From Candidatus Bathyarchaeota archaeon (GTDB taxonomy: Archaea; Thermoproteota; Bathyarchaeia; Bathyarchaeales; WAQA01), in NCBI GenBank assembly GCA_015520475.1, contig WAQA01000170.1:1-12914 (forward strand): a stretch of 12,914 nt of DNA, written 5' to 3'. Below, in pieces: positions 5,548-12,914 of the stretch (positions within the stretch are counted from its first letter, which is position 1; each line of letters begins with the position of its first letter). The translations under genes were made by a program, and so were the position numbers. A model generated the notes under the pieces. The model saw only the letters and a program-made list of their open reading frames with translations, was not told the origin of the DNA and made no database searches.

Positions 5548-8500
5548 TTGAGACCAGTGTGGAAGGAGTTATCTGTTAGGAGATCTCCTCACGGCTCCAT
5601 AGCCGTTAACCTCGCCGTCGCAGCCATAATATTAATGCTCCTTATGGATCCCATATTATCCTATGCTTCCTCAACCAGTCCCGTAAGCTCTGGGAGTATA
5701 GATGCTTCTGCAGCTACGCCTCCACCAACTGATCAAGTATATGATCTGGAGAGGATAAAGTCTCATATAAAGTACTTCTCCAGTTTAGGATCCAGAATTA
5801 CAGGTTATCCGGGTATGTTCAAGGCTGCTGACTATATAGCCGAGAAATTTAAGGAGTATGGTCTCCAGCCCCCTCCAAAACTCAACAATAACACTGAGGG
5901 ATACTTCCACAAATATAAGGTTGTAGTCCCGCTTGATCAGGGAGCAACAATAAACGTGGAAGGGTACGGCACTATAAAAGCCTATAATATGTGGCCTAAC
6001 TTTATAGTTGTAGCTCCATTCAATGGAAGAGTTAGGCTAGTATATTGTGGATATGGATCCAGAGATGAGATAAGGGCTGCCATCAGAAACTTGAATGTTA
6101 AACCTGAAGAGGCCTTCGCCGTCTTAGAGTTCAACAGCGGAGACAGCTGGATGAAACTGTTAAAGCTAGGTTTTAAAGGAGTAATATTCCTACAGCCTGA
6201 AACAACAACAAACATAGAGTCAAAAAGCAAGTTCATATTGGCTCCTCTGAAGTTCCCGAGGTTATATGTTAAAGGAGAAGAAGCCTCAGTATTAAGGAAG
6301 CTTTCACAGAAGGCTCCATGGGCAAATATAACATCAGAGATAAGGATGGATGAGGTAACTGGAATAAACGTAATAGGCGTTGTAGAAGGAACAAAATATA
6401 AAGATAGAGTAATAGCTGTGATGACGTACTATGACGATTGGAGCCCTGTACCAGCGATAGCTCCTGGAGCGGAAGAGGCAATAAACCCATCTGTCCTTCT
6501 GGAGCTAGCTCGCTACTATTCCGAGCATAAACCGGAATATACCATGTGGTTCATAGCCCTCTCAGGACATTATCAGGCATTGGCTGGATCAAGAGAGCTA
6601 GCGTGGACACTATATAAGTTCAGTCAAACAGACGACTGGAAGAAGCTGTTTGGAGATAAAGATAAGGAGAAGAGTAAAGGATTCGATGTAGTGATAGGAA
6701 TAGATATAGCGTCAGACTCAAACAAGTTTGCATTGCATGTTGCCAGCTGGATGTATGAGGCAACCCGATACCTTGGACATGATGAACCATACGATGTTAG
6801 GTACCAGCCTATTGTGAGTGTGATAAAGAAGCAGTTTGGAACCGGCTGGTTTAAGAAGAAGTATCCTGGATATCTGGGCTTCTTTGTAGGAGATCCAAAT
6901 CCAGAGTCAGGCGTCGTTATCAACAGGCAAAACTGGTACATGTTCACGCCTACCACATATTATCTAGACACTGAAATATTCAACATTGCCGGTTTGATAG
7001 CCTTCACACTTAGAACCACCGGAGGATCATCTAGAAGACTAAACTGGGGAGTACCGATAAATACGATGGATAAAATAAACTATGAGAATGCGCTAACGCA
7101 GGCAAAAGCTGCTTTTGACATTATAGACGTAGTTAAATACTCATTCAACAGGATAAACTGGAATCATTGGGGTATACAGCAGTTCTCCGACGGATACGGT
7201 ATGAGGCATGGGGGGACAAACTGGGGCGGCGGAATCAACATGATATCAGGTAACATATACACTTACAACGCTTCAACGGGTAGCTATAGTCCTCTAAGAG
7301 GTAAAAACGCCTTTGTTAGAGTTGTAAGATACGGGGTACTTCAAGGTAGACTCTACGATCCATTCGCGCAGATAATAGTGAAGGCCGACAAAAACGGTCA
7401 TTTCGAAGTTAAAGGGTTAGCAAACTATCTGACTAGCAACATCGATGTAGAATCGATTTACTGGGTTGACGCTTGGGTTCTAGATGCGAAGACCGGTAAT
7501 ATTGTCTATGCTCCTGACTACAAGAGATTCGCTACTCCATTCACTATACAGATGAGAAATGAAGTTGAAGATTTCCCAGCAGTCGTCTTTGAATGTAGCT
7601 CCATAGTCCTGATGGATATCATTAGACCTGACAACCTCAAACCTCTAATGATATTGGATGAATATTATAATGATAAGGATCCAGTCACCGGCGAACCAAC
7701 CTATACTGTTCCCGTATCCTTCAAAGTATATGACTTCAAGTATCATACTGAACTAAACTCTTACGGCTTCTTTGAGAATCCTGCGGCTGGAATATATGCA
7801 GTATTCATACCAATAAACAAGCCAGTTGAGATAATTTATTTGTTCGGCGACTCAATATCGGGGGTGCTTGTTAACGCCAGTAAGACGCATCCTCAAGGGG
7901 TAGGATACGAGCCTAAACCACATGAGATGTACATGATAAACTTGACACCCCTAGAGTTTGCAAGAGACCTCATGTACATAAGCAAGACAAGATTGGATAT
8001 ACTTATAAAATTCAAGCTTATCAGCCCTCACATAGAGCAGTCACTCTCAAAATTGAAGGATGAGATCGCCAATATAGATCTGATGCTAAGTAAGGGTAAT
8101 GTTGAAAGAGTATATTCATCCTCCCTGATCGCTTGGAGAGAAGCTCTCAGCCTATACAAAACCGCGAAGAAGGACTTCAGCGACATAACCTTGACCTTCG
8201 TTATACTCTATATGATACTGCTCCCCTTCGCCTTCATGCTTGAAAGACTTATTATAGGGGCTGAAGGGAAGAAGAGGATAATAGGTATACTGGGAATATT
8301 CATCGCCTTCTTCGCTTTAATCTCGACTTCACATCCAGCCTTCTATCTGCCAGTAACCGTGATAAATGTTCCAATAATAATAACTGGTCTATCGATACTG
8401 TCAGTCACTATACTGCTGTGCGCCGTCTTCTTCGGTTTCATCTCGGAACATCTGAAGGCCATCAGACTTTCGAAGTTAGGTGCGCATTATGCGATGGTGA

Positions 8501-10251
8501 ACAGGTTCGATCAGTTCCTGCTCTCCCTCTCCGTTGGAATAGCTAATATGAGGAAACGGCGTATAAGAACCTTCCTAACGCTACTATCATTAACGCTGGT
8601 AGTTTATGCGTTGGTTTCACTTACATCTTTGACACCCACCATGGGTATACAGTTCAGTACAAGGACAGTGAATTACGTACCCTACAATGGCCTATTAGTA
8701 AAAGCGCCCGAGAATAACTTCATATCTCCAGAACAGATAAGTGTAGTACAGGGGATAGCGACAAAATATTATCCAAACGCAACGGTCTTCCCCAGAGTCT
8801 GGCTCTTACCGCCAACAACCGGTTTCCAGATAGGCGAGAATATAAGGCCGCAGGTTATGGCTGAACTTTCACTTCTAGCATTCAACAGTAAAGGTAACTA
8901 CACACCTATAAGCGGAATACTAGGATTATCGAGCAAAGAGCGCTTACTAGCCAACGTTCTACCGCTGGTCTGGCCTAGAGACGATGCAAGAGTATGTATA
9001 ATAACGAAGGAGATAGCCCAGAAATTAAATGTGAACATAGACAACTACATATACATATCCGGATATAAACTACGTGTAATAAACATAATAGACTCCAAGT
9101 TCCTGTCAGCAATAAAGGATCTGGACGGTATAGATGTTAGGCCACAATATAAGATGATAATTGATCCGCAGACGGGAGCTTACGTCTGGCGTTCAGTAGA
9201 CAGCAAAGACATGATTATAATGCCATACAAGACGCTTATGAAGATAGGTGGAACGCTTCGAAGCGTAGGTGTGAGTATACCAGATCCAAACGATGCGAAG
9301 AAGGCTGCTAGAGCATTAGCATGGTCCTCTCTGGGAATCTTTGTCTATGTAGGCTTAACACCTACAAAGACCATTATGAGTTTCCTAGCTCCAGGACCCA
9401 GAGTGGTGGCCATGGGATTTGAGTTCCTCATAATACCGCTGGCAATAGGCGCCCTAACAATACTAGCGACAAGCCTCTCAAACATCTATGAAAGGACGAA
9501 GGAGATAGCGGTTTACAGCTCAGTAGGCCTATCCCCAACAAACGTCGTAAGTATATTCTTCACAGAGACAATAGTGAATGCTATAGTAAGTAGCGTTCTA
9601 GGATACAGTGCAGCTCTAGCCTTTGCGTCGATATCGTCAAAGCTAGGTTTACTGCCGCCTGAGTATCTGCCGAACTACTCCTCAGGATATGTAACGATAA
9701 CCATCCTGATAACGATGCTATGTACAATAGCAGCATCGATATATCCGCTGCGTAAAGCAGCGAAGATAGTCACACCGAGCCTAGAGAGAAAATGGAAGAT
9801 TCCAACGAAACCTAGAGAGGGCGAATGGTTCATACCATTCCCATTCATATTCACAGACACGAAGGAATTAGAGGCATCCCTTCTCTTCCTAAAAGAATAC
9901 TTCGACCAATATGTTGAGATGCAGCCTACAGCGACATTCCATACGAGAGAGATAGACTTGACAGAGACGACAATGAAGATTGATCATACAGAGATGAAAA
10001 CTAGAATACTTACTGGCCAGGTATCTATTGCACCATTCAGTGCAGGGGTAACGCAGCGGTTCACGCTGAAACCAACATATGAAGAGGACAGATGGAGAAT
10101 AGACCTAATACTGAAGAAGACAGGTGGTCCGGTCTCAACATGGAAGAGCGCAAACTACAAATTCATAGATGAAGTGAGAAAGCAGCTCATAAGATGGAAG
10201 GGATTGAGACCGAGTAGAAAAGAAAAATACTATAAGATGATTGGAGGATGA
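5548..10251 (+). CDS. Fusion: degenerate M28-peptidase ectodomain with FtsX/MacB-type ABC permease
   Basis: A 1567-residue membrane protein. One N-terminal hydrophobic segment (17-40) leads to an extracellular region up to about 880. Residues about 65-560 resemble an M28 aminopeptidase/PA-domain protein, but the HxD motif is YYD (294-296), the bridging Asp is E309 in GAEE, and the EE pair is H341-Y342; only D296 and D386 persist, so peptidase activity is unlikely. About 600-750 may be a carboxypeptidase-regulatory-like beta-sandwich, and 800-878 is helical. Hydrophobic segments follow at about 882-901, 912-928 and 938-964. FtsX features are RRIRTFLTLLSL (from 1004), an outer loop of about 260 residues, then segments at 1290-1311, 1336-1362 and 1380-1400 with YERTKEIAVYSSVGLSP (1314-1330), the usual ATPase-coupling motif. 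Residues 1412-1567 form a soluble tail, predicted cytoplasmic. Such permeases need a separate ATPase, and none is nearby. The start is TTG; GTG at 5557 is an alternative. The OPT-like gene follows directly. Confidence 0.8.
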   Translation: MRPVWKELSVRRSPHGSIAVNLAVAAIILMLLMDPILSYASSTSPVSSGSIDASAATPPPTDQVYDLERIKSHIKYFSSLGSRITGYPGMFKAADYIAEKFKEYGLQPPPKLNNNTEGYFHKYKVVVPLDQGATINVEGYGTIKAYNMWPNFIVVAPFNGRVRLVYCGYGSRDEIRAAIRNLNVKPEEAFAVLEFNSGDSWMKLLKLGFKGVIFLQPETTTNIESKSKFILAPLKFPRLYVKGEEASVLRKLSQKAPWANITSEIRMDEVTGINVIGVVEGTKYKDRVIAVMTYYDDWSPVPAIAPGAEEAINPSVLLELARYYSEHKPEYTMWFIALSGHYQALAGSRELAWTLYKFSQTDDWKKLFGDKDKEKSKGFDVVIGIDIASDSNKFALHVASWMYEATRYLGHDEPYDVRYQPIVSVIKKQFGTGWFKKKYPGYLGFFVGDPNPESGVVINRQNWYMFTPTTYYLDTEIFNIAGLIAFTLRTTGGSSRRLNWGVPINTMDKINYENALTQAKAAFDIIDVVKYSFNRINWNHWGIQQFSDGYGMRHGGTNWGGGINMISGNIYTYNASTGSYSPLRGKNAFVRVVRYGVLQGRLYDPFAQIIVKADKNGHFEVKGLANYLTSNIDVESIYWVDAWVLDAKTGNIVYAPDYKRFATPFTIQMRNEVEDFPAVVFECSSIVLMDIIRPDNLKPLMILDEYYNDKDPVTGEPTYTVPVSFKVYDFKYHTELNSYGFFENPAAGIYAVFIPINKPVEIIYLFGDSISGVLVNASKTHPQGVGYEPKPHEMYMINLTPLEFARDLMYISKTRLDILIKFKLISPHIEQSLSKLKDEIANIDLMLSKGNVERVYSSSLIAWREALSLYKTAKKDFSDITLTFVILYMILLPFAFMLERLIIGAEGKKRIIGILGIFIAFFALISTSHPAFYLPVTVINVPIIITGLSILSVTILLCAVFFGFISEHLKAIRLSKLGAHYAMVNRFDQFLLSLSVGIANMRKRRIRTFLTLLSLTLVVYALVSLTSLTPTMGIQFSTRTVNYVPYNGLLVKAPENNFISPEQISVVQGIATKYYPNATVFPRVWLLPPTTGFQIGENIRPQVMAELSLLAFNSKGNYTPISGILGLSSKERLLANVLPLVWPRDDARVCIITKEIAQKLNVNIDNYIYISGYKLRVINIIDSKFLSAIKDLDGIDVRPQYKMIIDPQTGAYVWRSVDSKDMIIMPYKTLMKIGGTLRSVGVSIPDPNDAKKAARALAWSSLGIFVYVGLTPTKTIMSFLAPGPRVVAMGFEFLIIPLAIGALTILATSLSNIYERTKEIAVYSSVGLSPTNVVSIFFTETIVNAIVSSVLGYSAALAFASISSKLGLLPPEYLPNYSSGYVTITILITMLCTIAASIYPLRKAAKIVTPSLERKWKIPTKPREGEWFIPFPFIFTDTKELEASLLFLKEYFDQYVEMQPTATFHTREIDLTETTMKIDHTEMKTRILTGQVSIAPFSAGVTQRFTLKPTYEEDRWRIDLILKKTGGPVSTWKSANYKFIDEVRKQLIRWKGLRPSRKEKYYKMIGG

Positions 10252-10253
10252 GG
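10243..10253 (+). promoter_or_regulatory. Shine-Dalgarno region deciding the start of the OPT-like gene
   Basis: GGAGGATGAGG overlaps the stop codon of the M28-FtsX gene (10249-10251). It lies correctly for ATG 10259, with GAGG ending 5 bases before it. The same frame is open from TTG 10241, but that codon lies upstream of this site, so ATG 10259 is preferred. Confidence 0.5.
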
Positions 10254-10258
10254 ATGGA

Positions 10259-12244
10259 ATGGATACACGTGTTGGAAAGCTTCCAAGCGGGATAACATGG
10301 AGGTCCATGTTAGCCATAGTTCTTGGCGCAGCCGTGTTGATGCCCATATGGATCTATACAACTCTAGCATTACCCTTCTCGGTTGCTGCAAACATCATCA
10401 TAATCTTCCTCTTCGAGGAGTTCTCAAGAATATTCGGTAAGCACCTGACAAAACAGGAGCTATCCGTAATGTATTACTTTGTTCTTACTGCTGGTGCTGA
10501 GGGTCCATTCCTTTCACTCATTTTCAACTCCTACCTTATCCGTCATCCATTAATGAAGGCGATTGGTGTAACACCTGAGATACCTAAATGGTACGCGCCT
10601 CCCCCCTCATCTCCATCTCACTATATGAGAACATTGTTAAGTTGGGATTGGCTACCTCCAATAATACTGTTGCTCATAAATATTGTTACTGGCTTAGCTG
10701 CGTCAGTAGCTCTTACATTCATATTTGCTCAGCACTTTGTTGAGGAGGAGAGCTTACCCTTCCCAGTAGCCGAGATACAGGCCTCCACTATACTATCCTT
10801 CGCTGAGATTGGAACTGAGAGAACCAGGACTAGAATATTTGCCTTAACAACAGCGGTAGGTTTCATATATGGTCTATTCGTCTATGGGTTACCGCTAATA
10901 AGCGAGTACATTCTAGGCTTCAGAATCTCCATAATACCGATACCATTCTTTGATTTGACTGATGCTATCCGAGATGTACTGCCTGGAGCCGCGCTTGGCA
11001 TAGTGACTGATCTAGCTACAATAGCCTCTGGACTCGTCGTTCCATTCCAAGTAGTAGTTATAATGTTCATCACAAGTATAGTTGTTTGGGTCTTCGGGAA
11101 CTCCTTTGCCTTCTCATTCCCACAGATATTCCCTGAATGGAACGCTGAGAAACTACTCATATCCCATCTAGACCTACAAAGACTCTATGTGAAAGCGATA
11201 CAGTATAACTGGATATCGCTTGGTCTAGGTATAGGACTGGCTGTAGGAATAATACCAACTGTTATGAACTGGAGAATCCTAGCTAAAGTTATAAAGGCTA
11301 TGGCGAGGCCTAAACGTAAAGGAGCGGTTAAAGGTCCCTACATGTCATTATGGACCTTCCTAGCCCTATACTTAGGAAGCACCCTATCGATGGTTGCAAT
11401 AACCCATTATATCGTACCACAATACCCATTATGGATACTGCTGTTCTTAGGGGTCTTCTGGGTGTACTTTAGCAACCTTATAGCGGTTAGATCTGTCGGT
11501 GAAACCGGTTGGGCCTTTACCATTCCTTTTGTATTTGAAGGATTAACGCTTGCCAGTGGATATAGACGGGCGGATATCTGGTTTGTTCCTACTATAGCAA
11601 AGGGAGGTCTTGATGTGGCTGGAGCATACACCAGTGGCGGCGCCTCTTTCTCAAGTCCACCAATCTTTGTGAATGCTATGAGAACATTCAGGATTACAGA
11701 GACCGATCCAAATGATTTCTTCAAGGCCCTAATAATAACGTTGCCGTTGACGCTTGTATTCTCATTTATATATACGGAGTTCTTCTGGAGAATGGCTCCA
11801 GTTCCATCCTTCATGTATCCTGCAAGCACATATAGGTTCCCCATGCAAGTCATAAATCAAGCTCTGTGGATGTCGATAGTGAAGGGAAAAGAGATCCGTT
11901 TACCCTCTGGGGCTCCGTTAAGACTCTTCAAGCCAACCTTAATTTTGATAGGTTTCACAGTTCCACTAATAGCCCAAATAATAGCTAGAGTGTTAAAGAG
12001 GAATATATCCATCGCTGCCTTCGCTATGGGTGTTGGGATGATTGGAGGCCCCTCAGTGCCCATAGGCGTTATGATAGGCGCTCTAATTGGCCGTTACTTC
12101 ATCAGAAGAAGATTTGGTGATGAATGGTACCAAAAATATAGAGGTACGATTCCAGCTGGTTTAGGAGTAGGTACAGCATTAGCTATAGCGATAGCTGTGT
12201 CTCTGATGATGATAGGTGCTGGAAGAATGGTACTGCCCTACTAA
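10259..12244 (+). CDS. OPT-superfamily-like multi-spanning transporter
   Basis: A 661-residue, very hydrophobic protein with about 12-14 membrane segments, so an inner-membrane transporter. Resemblance to the oligopeptide/metal-chelate (OPT) superfamily shows in three places: EEESLPFPVAEIQAS (162-176), the loop RSVGETGWAFTIPFVFEG (411-428), and the C-terminal block AMGVGMIGG...IGVMIGALIGRYF followed by TIPAGLGVGTALAIAIAV (589-647), which matches the OPT end pattern. It may equally belong to the OPT-like DUF6785/DUF6784 group. Known members import peptides or metal complexes with a proton gradient; the substrate here is unknown. No ATPase motif is present. With ATG 10259 it starts 7 bases after the stop of the M28-FtsX gene; with TTG 10241 the two would overlap by 11 bases. 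No promoter separates them, so they form an operon. A T-rich tract follows the stop. Confidence 0.68.
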   Translation: MDTRVGKLPSGITWRSMLAIVLGAAVLMPIWIYTTLALPFSVAANIIIIFLFEEFSRIFGKHLTKQELSVMYYFVLTAGAEGPFLSLIFNSYLIRHPLMKAIGVTPEIPKWYAPPPSSPSHYMRTLLSWDWLPPIILLLINIVTGLAASVALTFIFAQHFVEEESLPFPVAEIQASTILSFAEIGTERTRTRIFALTTAVGFIYGLFVYGLPLISEYILGFRISIIPIPFFDLTDAIRDVLPGAALGIVTDLATIASGLVVPFQVVVIMFITSIVVWVFGNSFAFSFPQIFPEWNAEKLLISHLDLQRLYVKAIQYNWISLGLGIGLAVGIIPTVMNWRILAKVIKAMARPKRKGAVKGPYMSLWTFLALYLGSTLSMVAITHYIVPQYPLWILLFLGVFWVYFSNLIAVRSVGETGWAFTIPFVFEGLTLASGYRRADIWFVPTIAKGGLDVAGAYTSGGASFSSPPIFVNAMRTFRITETDPNDFFKALIITLPLTLVFSFIYTEFFWRMAPVPSFMYPASTYRFPMQVINQALWMSIVKGKEIRLPSGAPLRLFKPTLILIGFTVPLIAQIIARVLKRNISIAAFAMGVGMIGGPSVPIGVMIGALIGRYFIRRRFGDEWYQKYRGTIPAGLGVGTALAIAIAVSLMMIGAGRMVLPY

Positions 12245-12250
12245 ATCTCC

Positions 12251-12268
12251 CTTTTTATATCTTTTATT
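12251..12268 (+). terminator. T-rich terminator after the OPT-like gene
   Basis: CTTTTTATATCTTTTATT lies 7 bases after the stop codon and is a suitable archaeal U-rich termination signal. It separates this operon from the converging transposase gene. Confidence 0.45.
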
Positions 12269-12294
12269 GATTCATAGGCGATCCCTTGGTTCTA

Positions 12295-12914
12295 TTACTT
12301 TAAGGTTATTTCCTCCTTTATGTGGTTTATTGGTGTGTGGTGTTCTGGTTGTTTGTGGAGGTTGGATAGGGTTAGCCAGTTCTGGATGTGGTTTAGGCGG
12401 CAACTGCGCCTTCTGCAGGGGGAGTGGTCGTCGGAGGCTTCTGTTCTGTCCTTAACTATCTGTATGGCCCTCTCGATCAGGTTTCTGTATTCCTTGATTA
12501 GGAGCCTATGCTCCAGTCTCAGCCATCTGCATGCTTCTGGATACCATGATGCTCCATCGGTATAGACTGGGCGGCGTCCATACCTGCGTATAAGCATCTT
12601 CAGGAAGGCTTCAGCCGTTAGGCTGTTCCTTGTCCAGCTGAACCATAAGGTCAGAAAGCGGCGTTGATACGGCTCATAGGCTACCCAGACCCAACCAGCC
12701 TCACCCCTCACCTTAACCATCGTCTCATCGACGAGGAAGCATCTGACACGCCTAGCAAGGAATAGACGCTCCAACCTTGGAAGCTTCTGAACCCAACGCC
12801 ACACCGAGACGTGGCTCCTCCTAATGAAGGCTTCTAAAGCCTTGGAGGCAGCCCTAAAACTCAAACCCTCAAAAACCAAATAAACACCATAAAACACAAT
12901 ACAGATGGGAGTCC
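12295..12914 (-). CDS. IS6-like DDE transposase, 5' end beyond the window
   Basis: Minus-strand gene, open across the right edge. The visible part gives about 200 residues from GTG 12897, and the frame continues upstream with no stop, so the true start lies outside. A helix-turn-helix region (LSFRAASKALEAF...SHVSVWRWVQK, about 12-38) precedes a DDE catalytic core: FLVDET with D57, VYTDGASWYPEA with D114, and NLIERAIQIVKDRTE with E142. All three acids are present. The order and the NLIER...KDRTE block are typical of archaeal IS6-family elements. It cuts and joins transposon DNA. Base composition is richer in G/C than in neighbouring genes, which suits a mobile gene. The segment after KDRTE reads ASDDHSPC where relatives, from memory, often have phenylalanines, so some decay is possible. 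It converges on the OPT-like gene. Confidence 0.8.
   Translation of the reverse strand, partial: TPICIVFYGVYLVFEGLSFRAASKALEAFIRRSHVSVWRWVQKLPRLERLFLARRVRCFLVDETMVKVRGEAGWVWVAYEPYQRRFLTLWFSWTRNSLTAEAFLKMLIRRYGRRPVYTDGASWYPEACRWLRLEHRLLIKEYRNLIERAIQIVKDRTEASDDHSPCRRRSCRLNHIQNWLTLSNLHKQPEHHTPINHIKEEITLK
12295..12914 (-). mobile_element. Partial IS6-like insertion sequence
   Basis: The transposase gene implies an insertion sequence entering from the right edge. Its left end should lie in 12245-12294, between the OPT-like stop codon and the transposase stop. No terminal inverted repeat or target duplication can be defined because the other end is not in the window. Confidence 0.6.

Noticed and set aside
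5548..7000. Active secreted M28 aminopeptidase
   Set aside because: The HxD, GADD and EE motifs are changed at the residues needed for zinc binding and catalysis.
11407..11853. Minus-strand 148-codon frame inside the OPT-like gene
   Set aside because: It is antisense to a conserved membrane protein and shows no family resemblance.
12216..12565. Plus-strand open frames of about 80 codons at the right end
   Set aside because: They run antisense to the transposase, whose catalytic motifs are clear, and encode low-complexity Cys/Gly/Trp-rich sequence.

Overview
The window looks like chromosomal DNA of a thermophilic archaeon, most likely from the Thermoproteota/TACK side. This is an inference from style, not from a marker gene. 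Arginine is coded mostly by AGA/AGG and isoleucine often by ATA. Short A/T-rich TATA boxes sit about 25-40 bases before genes, the Shine-Dalgarno sites are GGAGG-like, TTG start codons occur, and genes end in pyrimidine/T-rich tracts. Five complete protein genes lie on the plus strand, and one partial transposase gene enters on the minus strand at the right edge. No rRNA, tRNA or CRISPR array was found.

Layout. 1-315 is non-coding, with a TATA-centred inverted repeat at the far left, a 13-bp palindrome, a TATA box and a small hairpin before gene 1. 316-3003 is a two-gene operon: an ABC exporter with an N-terminal soluble domain and a DUF1854 protein, a pair known in bacteria from loci linked to cyanophycin metabolism. 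3004-3246 is a regulatory gap with a C-rich tract, a BRE/TATA promoter and a six-codon minigene at the predicted transcription start. 3247-5373 encodes a cytoplasmic glycoside-hydrolase-like protein (TIM barrel plus amidotransferase-like domain). 5374-5547 holds a T-rich terminator, an inverted repeat and a promoter. 5548-10251 encodes a very large (1567 aa) surface protein: an M28-peptidase-like ectodomain that has lost most catalytic residues, a possible beta-sandwich, and an FtsX/MacB-type ABC permease with a C-terminal cytoplasmic domain. It is followed almost without a gap by an OPT-superfamily-like transporter (10259-12244). 12295-12914 is the 3' part of an IS6-like transposase.

How the genes may work together (inference). 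The ABC exporter and DUF1854 protein form one functional unit. The M28-FtsX protein and the OPT-like transporter are translationally close and probably act together at the membrane, one with an extracellular receptor-like or mechanotransmission domain and the other as a solute transporter. The hydrolase just upstream has its own promoter but may process a glycoconjugate or oligomer taken up by them. The most novel object is the pseudo-peptidase/FtsX fusion, which has no cognate ATPase in the window.
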